Shown here piece after piece: positions 45,829 to 55,838 of a DNA stretch of 64,000 bases. A model generated the notes under the pieces. That model was not told the DNA's origin. It saw nothing but the letters and a program-made list of their open reading frames with translations, and ran no database searches. The translations under genes were made by a program, and so were the position numbers. This DNA comes from Raphanus sativus (taxonomy: Eukaryota; Streptophyta; Magnoliopsida; Brassicales; Brassicaceae), in assembly GCF_000801105.2 (NCBI RefSeq), contig NC_079517.1:15376001-15440000 (forward strand). The letters run 5' to 3'. Numbering within the stretch: the stretch's first letter is position 1; every line of letters begins with the position of its first letter.

Positions 45829-47383
45829 GCTGTCTTATCTATCTAAAATATACGATTCAACCCACATAAGCTTATCTTAATTTTGGCCCCAGTGCTGCAT
45901 CTACACTCACTTGCACACAAATATAGGTAACTTCACTGAATACTTTTGTGAGATTAGAAACAGGGCCATGTGGGTTGTCGTAGGAGTATTAAGAACAGAG
46001 GAGGTCCATACTTAACATGACCCACTCCACTGAAAAGTAAGAATCTTACTTGTTTTTCTCTTCTCCATAAGACTCCAATGAGAGTAACAAATTGGGATTA
46101 CATTGAAGACAGTCTTGACATGGGAACTTAATGCTTTTCTAAAATAGATTAAAAGGAGATTTTTTATAGAACGTTTAAAAAAAATTAAGAATCGTCAGTC
46201 CCATATCATATCATAGTATTTACATTTTGTTCTCCAAGAAAAAGAGGAAATAATGAGATTAATTCAGAGAAACCATAGTAGTAGTTTATTTTAGGGCACA
46301 AAACAGAAGTTGCAAATAGTGACGTCGGATGAGTCACTTCAATCAATTTGCAACAGCTCTCTATTGTTTGTAAATTGTACACACTTGATCGTGCAGCTGC
46401 GCGCCTGCGCTGGTCTGATCTGACTCACTGTTTATGTGTGGGAACTTTCTATTCCCAATAAACCAATAGTGTAAGCTTTGATCTACATTTTGCTTTAGAT
46501 AAAAATAATACTCCATCCTATAATATGTGATGTTTTGCTTACACTAATTCTAATGAAACATCAAAACACCAAATTTGGTGTAATTTCATTTTCAGTATCA
46601 CACTAAAAATAATAGAATTTCACCAAATTTGGTGTAGAGTAAATATAATTTGGTGTAATATTATTCATTAATATACGTATTTTATTGTATTTTATTTAAT
46701 AATATAATTCATTAGTTTAAATTTGTAACTAAACATAAATATATTATATTATTTATATTTTAAATTATTTTACATAATTAAAATATTTTCATTTTATTTT
46801 CAAATAAGAAATCATTTATTGATTATTATCATTTTCTGTATTGTAAAACTTTAAAATGTCATAGAAATTTTATATTTTATTTTCTTTTCAAGTAAAAAAA
46901 TAACTAACTGATTATATGGTTGAATTTATATTAATATATTTTTATTTTATAATGTCGATTATAATCTTTATTTAGGTTATACACAATTAGTAATGAACTA
47001 TTCTTAATATTACATTATTGTAAAGTTAGTTATGATAATAAATAACTAAAACATTCTGTAATACTACTAAAATCACCAAACATTAAAATAACATTTGTTA
47101 TTTTATAATATAGTTAAACTTGTATTATTAACTAATACAAATTTATTATTTTCTTGTGTGCTTTCATAATTAATGGTTTGTTATTTTTTAATTTAATATT
47201 TTATTTAAAATAAATATATAAAAGGTATAATATTGTTAAACTGAGAAATATAAATATAAATAAATTTTATAAACAAAATGCAAAGGGCCTTTGCTGTTGT
47301 GCGAATACTTTCTAAATTTTGATAATGTTTTACATTCATGTTATAATGTGATTTTTACTTTGTGGAGATCATTGATTTGATGT
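45829..47383. other. AT-rich intergenic DNA
   Basis: No gene was recognised. Contains two nearly identical palindromic words, listed next, in an otherwise AT-rich tract reaching 47,280. Confidence 0.5.
46566..46634. repeat. Pair of CACCAAATTTGGTG palindromes
   Basis: A perfect 16-bp palindrome ACACCAAATTTGGTGT at 46566-46581 and its 14-bp core again at 46621-46634, followed by a half copy (ATTTGGTGTAA) near 46650. Probably part of a degraded mobile element. Confidence 0.8.
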
Positions 47384-48748
47384 GCCTATTAGTTTTTTCG
47401 GTGGTGGTGGTTCGATGGAGGAAGAAGTGAAACTTGTCAAGGGCGATGACGTTATTGTCGAACTTGAGGCCACTCTTGAAGATTTGTACATGGGAGGCTC
47501 TATAAAGGTATGTTGTTATTATTATCACTTGGCCTTTACAAATGCAACATGTCTGACCACTGTTGATTGGGCTTCATAACTTCTCAGTGAACATGATTTC
47601 ATAGTGTAATTCCGAGTTTCTTTACGATTGAGAGATACTTTAGTTACAGTAGGGCGATTCATTTACAATGACATGAATTGCCTAAACTTTTTGTTTCTTA
47701 ATATGGTATGGAGGGAGAAGAATGTTATAAAACAGCTCTTGGAAAGAGAAAGTGCAACTGCAAGGATAAGGTTTATCACAGACAAATTGGTTCTGGAATG
47801 TTCTAATAAATGACAGAGTAGGTAAGGCAGATGTATTCAAAGCCATCTCAAGTCGTCCTCTTGAGTTCAATATCAAGCCCACCTGTGTAAAAACATATCT
47901 GGTTCCTGTCAGGTCTGTGACAAATGCCCAAATGAAGTTCTAACGCGAAGGATAATTTGTCAGAATTGATATCGAGAGAGGAATGAAAGACGGAGAAGTA
48001 AGCCTCCAAACTCTAATCTACACCTGTGTGTTGTAAACCTTAGATACTACCGATTACTGTAGCTCTGAAACTCACTGTGAGCTTATTTAAATCTTTTTCA
48101 GAAAGTGTATGTCTACGAAGATGGTGAACCCATTCTCGACGGTGAACCTGGTGACCTTAAGGTTAGCCTCTTCCCTACGTTTTTGTGATCCTTTATTTCA
48201 CTTGACTTCAAGATCAGATAATGAACCGTTAATTGTACAATTGACAGTTCAGAATCAAAACTGCACCACATGCCCGTTTCAGGGGAGATGGCAACAATCT
48301 ACCCATGACCGTCAACATTTCATTGGTAAACTAAATAATCTTTAATCACATGGTGGTGAACTAGTGGTTTTCAGGGATTTTTGGCTCCAATACGGATCCA
48401 GCTTCGAAACCCCGTGTAGTCATCCGGACTAACGTTAAACTGCAAGAATATGTGACGTATCGCGGATCTTGTGGGACTAGTCGGTTAATCTCGGTCACCG
48501 GATTCCTGCGGTTATCAAAAAAGTAAAATAAAAACTAAATAATCTTCCACTAACATCTTCTGTATATATATATACGCCATAAACCAATAGTTTATGTATT
48601 TACTGATTCTCTTAGTAACATGGAATTACAAAGCCAATGAAGTGAAGAAGTTCAAAGGAAAAGGGATGCCACTTCACTTCAGCCCGAAGAAAAGCAACTT
48701 CTTTATTTCTTTCGAGGTTTTGTTCTATTCTTCTCTTACTAAGAGCAG
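47384..48748 (+). pseudogene. ERDJ3B (ER-luminal DnaJ co-chaperone) pseudogene, truncated
   Basis: Remnants of the C-terminal substrate-binding half of an ER Hsp40. Exon-like pieces in order: FFGGGGSMEEEVKLVKGDDV...EDLYMGGSIK up to a GT donor at 47508; VWREKNVIK (about 47706) with a frameshift right after; VCDKCPN with two stop codons; RIDIERGMKDGE; YEDGEPILDGEPGDLK (about 48117-48161); FRIKTAPHARFRGDGNNL (about 48249); and EVKKFKGKGMPLHF (about 48638). The J domain is absent, and the exon that should read VEALVGFEK-like sequence is missing where a SINE now lies. Splice borders are largely kept, so this is a decayed genomic copy and not a retrocopy. Position fits At3g62600 (recalled). The normal protein assists BiP and receptor-kinase folding; this copy cannot. 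Confidence 0.88.
48328..48546 (+). mobile_element. tRNA-derived SINE inside the ERDJ3B pseudogene
   Basis: The SINE body is 48343-48531 (189 bp), flanked by a 15-bp direct duplication AAACTAAATAATCTT at 48328-48342 and 48532-48546. It has an A-box-like GAACTAGTGG region (about 48358) and a B-box-like CTTCGAAACC (about 48402), the internal RNA polymerase III promoter of tRNA-type SINEs, and ends in an A-rich tail. It was copied in by LINE enzymes. The long duplication and tail are strong support; family name not assigned. Confidence 0.88.
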
Positions 48749-48878
48749 GTCAAATGGAGAATGATAATGGGCATCTAGGATTAAAAGAAAAATTAAAATT
48801 AAAAAAGAAAATAAGAAAGAGAAGGAAGAAGTTCGCTAGGGAGTAACTCTGGCACAGTAATTAGAAACCCATGTTGCC

Positions 48879-49478
48879 TAGGGATAAACATTTTATCCGT
48901 ATCCTAACGGGATCCAAAAAATCCGAAATCCGAACTAAAATAGCAAAATACCCGAACGGGTATTGATCTAGAAGAGTTTGGATATCCGAACCCGAACATG
49001 TAATATCAAAACCGAATAGATATCAAAGTTAACCGAATATATGTATGTTTACCATTATATTTCTAGTTTACATCTCTCATCTTGTTTAAAATATTTATAT
49101 TGATGATACATATACTTTAAATCATATATTATACATATAATTACAGAAAAAATAATTTTAAAATACATGTCAAGCTTGTCTATTTATTTTTGAAATGTTA
49201 CTTCCAAATCTATAAATCATTCAATCTATTAGAAAATAAAAAAATCTAGTTAATCGAAAACTAAATTTTTAAATACAAAAAACGAAAAAAACGAAAAAAA
49301 AAATTCCATCCAAAATCTAAATATCTGAACCCGATCCAAAATAATCGAACCCGAACTAAAAATATCCGAACCCGACTAGAAGTACAGAAATAACTGAATG
49401 GGTTCTATACCCTCTATATCGAAATACTCAAAAATACGAAATTTCTGACCCGAACGAATATCCGAACATCCACCCCTA
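48879..49478. mobile_element. hAT-type MITE, CCGAACCC-rich, older copy
   Basis: 600 bp, beginning TAGGGATAAACATT and ending (reverse complement) TAGGGGTGGATGTT. The flanking 8-mers ATGTTGCC and ATATTTCC match at 6 of 8. It is packed with ATCCGAACCCGA-type words like the element at 20821-21478, but diverged. Non-coding. Confidence 0.65.
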
Positions 49479-49730
49479 ATATTTCCACTTGTTTTTATCC
49501 CATTGGATTTACTTAAAAAAAATAAAACAAAAATTAAATTTTAAATAAAAACAGATTAAACTAATAATATTTTTGGTCAGAGATATTCAAATTCAAGAAT
49601 CAACTAATAAGGTTGCTCTAAGGATCAGAAAAAGAAGATTAAAGAAGTTTTGGTTTAATACTATTATGTCTCAAGAAATTTGAAATTTGAGGTTTAAATA
49701 GAACTTGGGATAATCTTTTATATAATACGA

Positions 49731-49973
49731 TCAATACTATTAAAACTGAATCATAATTAATTGATAAAAGGTTATATCTAACTTATAAACTTATTTTATA
49801 AGTTTATCTAAATGATTATCTAAATATATTATATAACCACCTTTAATTATATACAAATTTGATTATAAAGAAAAACACAAATATAATTACAAAGAAAAAT
49901 ATAAATAGAAACATTAATTAAATTTCAAAAAAACTAAAACAAAAATATACCCGATTTTGGACCAAGAATCTAG
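49731..49973 (+). mobile_element. Possible short Helitron remnant
   Basis: Begins TCAATACTATTAAAACTG (one base from the usual TCTATACTATTAAA start), ends GAATCTAG, and lies between A (49730) and T (49974). The 3' hairpin is not clear, so this is tentative. Confidence 0.35.
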
Positions 49974-50640
49974 TTATGTTTTAATATAAAAGGAGGGGAG
50001 GCAAATTGGAAGATGAGAAAAGTCTCAAGGAATTTCTGATCAAATTGTCTTTTTTTTTTCAAAAAAATTGTTTTTTATATAACCTATGCTTTCAAGTTCC
50101 CAACTCTGTATTTTCCTATAAAGTTTTGTATAAATAGTGTAGCATTATAATGATGTAATCATTACGTCTTCATTTCAGCAAAGAGAGTTGCATTTTATTA
50201 AAGAAAAACTATAGTATAGTAGACTTTGGTCATAGTTTTTTTTGTCAACATATTTCATTCAGACTTTGGTTATAGTTAATGGTGGTTTTATATATTTCAT
50301 CAATTTACCTTATGAATTGTGTGTTGGACATTTCTTTCATGTGGAAAGTTTCAAAATAAACTCAATTTTTCAAAAATGAAAAACGAGACCAAATACATTT
50401 TGATATTTTCTTTGGAGGCATCTTCGCGGAATGTTCCACCCGTGAAAGGACAGAGAAACAAAACGTGCTCCCATATTATAAAACCGCCAGCTGTCATCAC
50501 ACCTTGCTTTTAAAAATAATAAAAAAAGATTTACTCAAATTATCTTCCTTTTTTATTTATTAAAAAGATATTGAAAAAGCCTTCGCCAGCTCATCACCAC
50601 CATCATCTCCTCCTTTAAAAAGAACCCTAGGGACTACATC
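49974..50640. other. bZIP53 upstream region
   Basis: AT-rich DNA with a TCTTCC-type pyrimidine-rich area near 50580-50690 that likely contains the transcription start of bZIP53. No other gene was recognised. Confidence 0.45.
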
Positions 50641-50875
50641 ATCGCCTTCTTTCGTTTCGCCTTCTTTCATTTCGCCTTTGATCTATACCCTTTTTCGATT
50701 TTACTTATTCTCTCGATCTGATAAGTTTCGATCCATTCTTGTTTTCGCTTTTCAATTTCATCTCCTCCCTTGCTTGATTCGCTCTGTTCTCATCAGATCT
50801 ATTCCTCTGTTGATTTCAGATCTAGATCTAGGGTTTGTTTGGATAAAATTTGGGGATTTTGAAAAAAAAGAAGGA

Positions 50876-50896
50876 ATGATTGTAGGTTCTCTATGA
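50876..50896 (+). CDS. Short uORF 1 in the bZIP53 leader
   Basis: Six codons (MIVGSL) then TGA. Its stop overlaps the start of the next uORF (ATGA at 50893-50896), an arrangement that can let ribosomes re-initiate. It is in frame with a longer open stretch beginning at 50678, but that upstream ATG may lie outside the transcript. Confidence 0.55.
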   Translation: MIVGSL

Positions 50897-50979
50897 GCTA
50901 CTCTGTTCTTCTTCGTCGTATTCGCATAGTTCACTCTTTCTCCGTCGTTTATCTCTACTACTCCTACGTCTTCTCTTGA
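50893..50979 (+). CDS. Sucrose-control (SC) peptide uORF of bZIP53
   Basis: 28 codons in the 5' leader, 195 bp before the main start. It encodes the conserved SC-peptide of group S1 bZIP genes (the LLRRIRIVHSFSVVYLYY core is plainly visible, followed by a YVFS end). In Arabidopsis this nascent peptide stalls ribosomes when sucrose is high and lowers translation of the main frame. Perfect retention of the peptide in an otherwise unconserved leader implies that the same control works here. Too short to appear in routine gene calls. Confidence 0.93.
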   Translation: MSYSVLLRRIRIVHSFSVVYLYYSYVFS

Positions 50980-51173
50980 ACTAATCGTCTCCGATCTCAT
51001 CTCTTTAGCTCTCTCGAATAAACATTTCTGAGTTTTTTTTCCGGTTCAATCTAACCGATTCTTTGATAGATCAGAATTTGGGGGTAATTTATAGGGATTT
51101 AGAGGAAGTATATTATTATTATTATTATTATATTGTTTTAATTTTGGAGGAAAAAGTCAAAAAGTCAACAAAA

Positions 51174-51590
51174 ATGGGGTCAAAAAGTCCTGATTCCGAC
51201 AGCGATCCGAGGTACGCGGCAGTCACGGACGAGAGGAAGAGGAAGAGAATGATCTCCAACAGAGAATCCGCTCGGAGATCAAGGATGAGGAAACAGAAGC
51301 AGCTCGGCGATCTCATCAACGAGGTCACCGTTCTCAAGAACGACAACGCCAAGATCGCCGAGCAGGTCGACGCAGCTACGAGGAAGTACGTCGAGATGGA
51401 GTCCAAGAACGACGTCTTGAGAGCGCAAGCTTCGGAGCTGACGGAGAGGTTGAGGTCGTTGAACTCTGTGCTCGAGATGGTCGAGGAGATTAGTGGACAG
51501 GCGTTGGATATTCCCGAGATTCCTGATTCTATGCAGAACCCGTGGCAGGTTCCTTGTCCGATCATGCAAACCAATCATGGCTTCTGCTGA
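51174..51590 (+). CDS. BZIP53: bZIP transcription factor bZIP53
   Basis: Intronless, 138 residues from [14 protein letters not shown]. An earlier in-frame ATG at 51063 would add a poorly conserved tyrosine-rich run and is rejected. The basic region has the invariant N29-x7-R37 ([14 protein letters not shown]), followed by a leucine zipper with heptad leucines and the [12 protein letters not shown] segment of group S1. The C-terminus [16 protein letters not shown] is diagnostic for bZIP53. It forms heterodimers with group C bZIPs (bZIP10, bZIP25), binds ACGT-core elements and activates seed-maturation and low-energy genes such as proline dehydrogenase and asparagine synthetase. The final residues (IMQTNHGFC) are shorter than and different from the Arabidopsis end as I recall it. 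Translation is probably sucrose-repressed through the uORF. Position matches At3g62420 (recalled). Confidence 0.95.
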   Translation: MGSKSPDSDSDPRYAAVTDERKRKRMISNRESARRSRMRKQKQLGDLINEVTVLKNDNAKIAEQVDAATRKYVEMESKNDVLRAQASELTERLRSLNSVLEMVEEISGQALDIPEIPDSMQNPWQVPCPIMQTNHGFC

Positions 51591-51961
51591 GGATTTTAAC
51601 TCATTGTCTTGTCTCGGTTCTGAGTTTTGTAACAACTAGAGTCATTGGTGTGTGTCGTCTTACTTTTTTAAACTACAATCTCTTGTTTTTGAGTTATTTC
51701 AGTTTGTCTGGTCTTGTCTTAGTTTTCTATTCTTGTGTCGTCTATTACATAAAGATAAGGTTGTCATGTATTTGTGTTTCTTAATGAAATTCGAGCTTTG
51801 TGTTGCTTTTTTTTATATTATATGAATCTTGCAAAATTACAAATTATATAACCTGCTTGAGTCTCAGAGACAGTATTCATATCACAACACCAAATTAGAC
51901 CGGAACAAATGATTTTTGTTTAATATAAGGACGGGATCCTGGAACATGATGGAGCTCAGTT
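51591..51961. other. Convergent 3' region of bZIP53 and CP12-2
   Basis: About 370 bp holding both 3' UTRs; AATGAAATTC near 51785 and TTTAATATAA near 51920 are plausible polyadenylation regions. No gene. Confidence 0.5.
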
Positions 51962-52354
51962 TCAGTTGTCGTAAGTACGACACTCGTTTGTCTCGGGATT
52001 GTCTTTGCAGTATTCCTCCAAAGGGTCGGAGTCTTTCTTCTTGTCTCTAGCGTGGCTAGCTGCTGCGCTAAGCTCTTCGACCTCGTCCCACGCAGCTACA
52101 CACTCTCCGCTCGCAGGATCGCCAGCACAAGTCTCCTCTGCGTCCTTGATGCTCTTCTCAACTTTATCCGATATCACTCCTTCTGGCGTTGCTCTAACCG
52201 GCCTAACTGTCGCCATCCGGTTCGTTGTTCTTGAACAAAGATACCAAGGATTGTTTAAACGGACCGGACCTGCGAGACGAACTGGTCGAGCCTCGCTGGT
52301 GATGACGGCTCGTTGGGTTCCAAAGTTAAGACTAGTAGCAGCTATAGTTGCCAT
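51962..52354 (-). CDS. CP12-2: Calvin-cycle regulatory protein CP12-2, chloroplast
   Basis: Intronless, 130 residues starting MATIAATSLNFG; an upstream in-frame ATG at 52471 lies in the leader and is rejected. The first roughly 53 residues are a Ser/Arg-rich chloroplast transit peptide. The mature part has the two redox-active cysteine pairs Cys76/Cys85 (ETCAGDPASGEC) and Cys116/Cys125 (YCKDNPETNEC), the core AWDEVEELSAAASHAR, and the invariant C-terminal CRTYDN. CP12 is a small disordered protein that, when oxidised in the dark, joins GAPDH and phosphoribulokinase into an inactive complex and so switches the Calvin cycle with light. All key residues are present. Position matches At3g62410 (recalled). 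Light control acts mainly on protein redox state. Confidence 0.95.
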   Translation of the reverse strand: MATIAATSLNFGTQRAVITSEARPVRLAGPVRLNNPWYLCSRTTNRMATVRPVRATPEGVISDKVEKSIKDAEETCAGDPASGECVAAWDEVEELSAAASHARDKKKDSDPLEEYCKDNPETNECRTYDN

Positions 52355-52420
52355 AGTTGGATGAAGCAGAGGCTTTGAGTGTTTTGTTTTTAGATAGTTC
52401 ACATAAACTGGAGCGAAAGG

Positions 52421-52428
52421 ATATATAA
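52421..52428 (-). promoter_or_regulatory. TATA box of CP12-2
   Basis: The minus strand reads TTTATATAT about 70 bp upstream of the CP12-2 start codon. Confidence 0.6.
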
Positions 52429-52784
52429 AGTTTAAAATGAATTTAATTTTGTGAACCCCGTTTCTTATCACGTACTAACCAACCATAGAGTTACACGTGT
52501 TTGATTACTCTTGAGATATTTCTTATTCGATCGAAATGTGAAAATGTTGTAGCTGTTCAAGCCGTTTTCAAGAAAACACCACACACTGCTCTTCAGATAT
52601 TTTTATCCCAAAAACATTCAAATAAAATCAAGAAAGATGTTCTGAAATTTAACAAAAGATATCCGATTTGTTGTTTATTTCTTCTGCAATCAACACTTTC
52701 TGAACTTTTGTCTAAGAAGTCAAGAAACAATAATAATAACATAAAAATAGAGCTTGAGAGAGTGGTTTGGCATAGTGTTGAATT

Positions 52785-52979
52785 TCACTCTTCAGGGTGG
52801 ACAACGCTGATCTCGCCTCTCTCGAGCAAGTCGTAGAAAGCTCTGGTTTTCCTCTGCTCGTTCCAGTGGTGCATTTTCCAGAGACCACCAGCAGCTAAAC
52901 CCAGCGCCAAACCGATAACTAATTCCTTCACCACACTCGGGCCCTTAAGTGTGGCATGCCCAACCTTGTGTCCTGCCAT
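52785..52979 (-). CDS. COX5C: Cytochrome c oxidase subunit 5C, mitochondrial
   Basis: 64 residues starting MAGHKVGHATLKGPSVVKEL (an ATG two codons earlier is unlikely to be the start). One hydrophobic segment (about 18-35, IGLALGLAAGGLWKM) precedes HHWNEQRKTRAFYDLLE, the signature of plant COX5C. This is a small nuclear-encoded subunit of respiratory complex IV in the inner mitochondrial membrane; plant COX5C has no cleaved presequence. The length equals the family norm. The coding part is uninterrupted; a leader intron is listed separately. Position matches At3g62400 (recalled). Confidence 0.95.
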   Translation of the reverse strand: MAGHKVGHATLKGPSVVKELVIGLALGLAAGGLWKMHHWNEQRKTRAFYDLLERGEISVVHPEE

Positions 52980-53000
52980 TTTCAACCTTGCACAAATTCT

Positions 53001-53517
53001 CTGCCATAAGAGTCAAATTACAACTATCAACAATAATAATGACAACTTCACAATCTTCATGAAGCAGCTAAACGTGATTTTTTTTTTTTGTCGGCCAAAA
53101 GTTTATGATTAATCATCAAGCATCAGTTATAACAAAGATGTTTAAGAAAAGATGGACATGAATGATGATATATAAATAACCACACGCATTCTTAAGGATG
53201 GAATACATTCTAAAATCAATTTCATCTATTGGTATGCATATAATACACACACTCTCTCTTCTGGATCAAATATGTTTCTAAACGCAGTTATGATCGAATT
53301 TTTCAGAGAATCGCTACCCTAACAAATGAGTCGATCGGAACCGCGAAAGCGAGATAAAAAGACAAGAATAAGATTCCATCCTAAACTAATCACATGGATC
53401 CGAATCTGATGAAAGCCAGTCCGCTACTCGTTTTCGATAGCCAATCAAATCATAAACTAGAATAGCGCTCTAAATTATAGAGACGACAGAAATCGATGAA
53501 AGAATCTGTGATTTTAC
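53001..53517 (-). other. Leader intron of COX5C
   Basis: The minus strand has a donor CAG|GTAAAATC at 53517 and an acceptor TATGGCAG|AGAATTTG at 53001, leaving about 21 nt of leader before the start codon. Arabidopsis COX5c genes are known to have a leader intron that strongly boosts expression. The exact acceptor is inferred. Confidence 0.7.
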
Positions 53518-53620
53518 CTGACTAGATGAGCGAGGAGAGATAGAGAGAGAGAGAGAGATGTAACGACGACGAACGAAATGGGCAGCGGAGAGAATCAGAT
53601 CACCTCCCTTAATCTCTAGT

Positions 53621-53662
53621 TGGGCCTTTATATGGGTTTCACAAAACCGAAATGTATGGGCC
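53621..53662 (-). promoter_or_regulatory. Site II (TGGGCC) elements upstream of COX5C
   Basis: Two TGGGCC words (53621-53626 and 53657-53662) lie just upstream of the likely COX5C transcription start. Such site II elements bind TCP factors and coordinate many plant respiratory-chain genes. Confidence 0.65.
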
Positions 53663-54341
53663 TACTGGCCATTCATTTTTGCTTCTTTATCTCAATTGAT
53701 TTATTAAAGACATGTGATTGGTTCAAATGGCTTAAGCCGAGGAGGTTACCAACATGTAGTCTTCTTTGTTTAAGCCATTTCAGCTACCTTGACTATTTAT
53801 TCCATATTTAAATTGACTTCGGCCATATATGTTTAGCTTCGGTCCGGAAGTGACCTTTAGGGTCGAGGATGAGTACAAGTAAAGTTAAATGTTTAGTTAA
53901 ACGAAAATAGTTCAATATAAGGATGAAACGAATAGTTAGGTTGCTAGAATGGAATGAAATGTTAGGTTGATAGAACTGAATCAAATGCTAGGTTGTTAGA
54001 ATGAAATTCATTGTGATATTATATGCTACCAGTTGCATGTGAGCAGTTTAGAGCATCCTCACTGAGTACATTCATATGCTTATGATCCTTTGTGATGCAG
54101 ATAACGATTAGTTGTTGGGACCGGAGCACATGACTATGAAAACCATCGGAACTGGATGTTATGAACTTGGGGGTTTTATGAGAGTTTTTACGAACCTTAA
54201 TCTTCTTATTTATATTATTTAAACTCGATTTTATTCTTAAAGTTGCTGCATTTATTATGTTTACTTGATGATAGTTGGTCTGGATTTTTATTTTATAATT
54301 TTTAATGGATTTCCAAATATTTCTGGATTGGGATGTTTCAC
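53663..54341. other. Intergenic DNA
   Basis: No gene was recognised apart from the 26-bp minisatellite listed next. Confidence 0.5.
53935..54012. repeat. 26-bp minisatellite, three units
   Basis: Three consecutive 26-bp units starting GTTAGGTTGCTAGAATGG, GTTAGGTTGATAGAACTG and GCTAGGTTGTTAGAATGA. Confidence 0.9.
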
Positions 54342-54465
54342 TAGAGCTCTCAAATGGGAAAGACCATGTCCATTAGCCCATATCCGTTTGTCCTTTTATA
54401 GTTTGTGAACAGAGAATAACCATGTCCATTAAGGACCATGTTCATTTTTTTTTGAACACGGACCA

Positions 54466-55284
54466 TCTATACTATTAAAGTAAAATACCTAATAGGTTTT
54501 TGCACTTGGTTTTTGAAGTTAATTACAATAGTATGCCATTGCTATATTTATGTCATTGCAAATGTTTCCATATATATATTAATAAATATATTCGGAAAAT
54601 TTAATATATCTTAAACATGAATTTTTTAATATTCTGTTAAGATTACATCCCATAAATATTTTGTTACATTCCATTAATAATATTTTGTCCGATTATATAA
54701 ATATTTATAGTAATTTGTTTTATTTTCTTTAAATCAAAAAGGTATTATACTCATTTATAATAATAAAATATTAAAAAAGATACTTCAGAATATATTTTCG
54801 ATATCTTATTTTGAAAATATTGGAATAACATATTAGATTAGAATATTTTTTTAATAGTAAACAATTTAATTATATGAAAAATAATATGAAGTTAAATAAT
54901 GTAATGATCCAACATTGACTTTTGTAAGTAGATTTTTAGTGATCACAGGTAAAAAATATATATCTCATGTAAAAATAATAATTTTTTAAATGTAAAGACC
55001 ATATTTTTATTGAAAAAGTTTATATAAAAATATATGGGTCTGGCTTTGTTTCTTAAACTATCGTCTCAAAATTTGGAAACAAATTTTTGCAACAAAAAAA
55101 TATCCACATAAAAACTTACATAGTGCTCATATTAATTTCTATAATTATAAATATTGTATATGTTGGTAATAATATATATATACATATTGGAAAATAAAAA
55201 TATACTGTATAAAGTATATACAAATTTTGATTTTACCGAATATATATTCAATTAAGAATATAATCCCGCGCTGTCAAAATCTAG
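54466..55284 (+). mobile_element. Helitron nested in the hAT subterminal region
   Basis: 819 bp, starting TCTATACTATTAAAG and ending CCCGCGCTGTCAAAATCTAG, between A (54465) and T (55285). The second arm of the usual hairpin is eroded. Joining the flanks gives GGACCA-TGTTCATT, a phrase that also occurs at about 54433-54446, consistent with a restored target. Confidence 0.75.
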
Positions 55285-55637
55285 TGTTCATTAAAACTCA
55301 TATTTATATGGGTTGCCATAAATTCATTAAAAACCATTTAAAAAAATTGAATTTCAATGTATAGACTTATTAATATAAATACAAGTTACTAATATTAAGA
55401 CTCATTCATGAATCGACACAAGTTTTCAAATAAAAATTGCATACGTAAGTTTTCATAACTCCATACATAAGTTTTCATAATTCCATACAAAAGTTTTCAT
55501 AACATAAGTTCATATTCATAGAAAGCAATACATAAGAGGCTTTTATTAAGAGCTTGGACCTTCCTTTATCTTCTGCTCCATCTTCTTCCAAGTCCATAAA
55601 CCCTACAAAACAAGCAATACACATAAGAACCTACTAA

Positions 55638-55757
55638 GAGCTACCAAAAGCAAACATCAGCACTATCAACATGACAACATTCAACACTACCGAGAGCTAC
55701 CAAAAGCGAACATCAGCACTATCAACATTCAACACTACCGAGAGCGAACATCATGAT
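55638..55757. repeat. Tandem repeat of about 50 bp
   Basis: Units share GAGCTACCAAAAGC, AACATCAGCACTATCAAC and ATTCAACACTACC; two full copies and a partial third. It lies in the 3' part of the hAT element. Confidence 0.8.
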
Positions 55758-55838
55758 GTTTATCTTGTTAACTAAAACCGTACATAGACCTAATATAAGC
55801 GCTTAACAAGAGTAAAGATGGCATACTTACACATGAAC

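Noticed and set aside
51063..51173. N-terminal extension of bZIP53 from the ATG at 51063
   Set aside because: Encodes a low-complexity tyrosine-rich run from an ATT/TAT repeat, absent from bZIP53 relatives; the ATG at 51174 matches the family start.
51128..51635. Minus-strand open frames across bZIP53
   Set aside because: Antisense shadows without any family resemblance.
52355..52471. N-terminal extension of CP12-2
   Set aside because: The extra residues do not resemble a transit peptide and lie over the TATA box and leader; MATIAATS is the conserved start.
52501..52836. 111-codon plus-strand frame between CP12-2 and COX5C
   Set aside because: Lies in the CP12-2 promoter and is antisense to the COX5C 3' end; no protein-like conservation.
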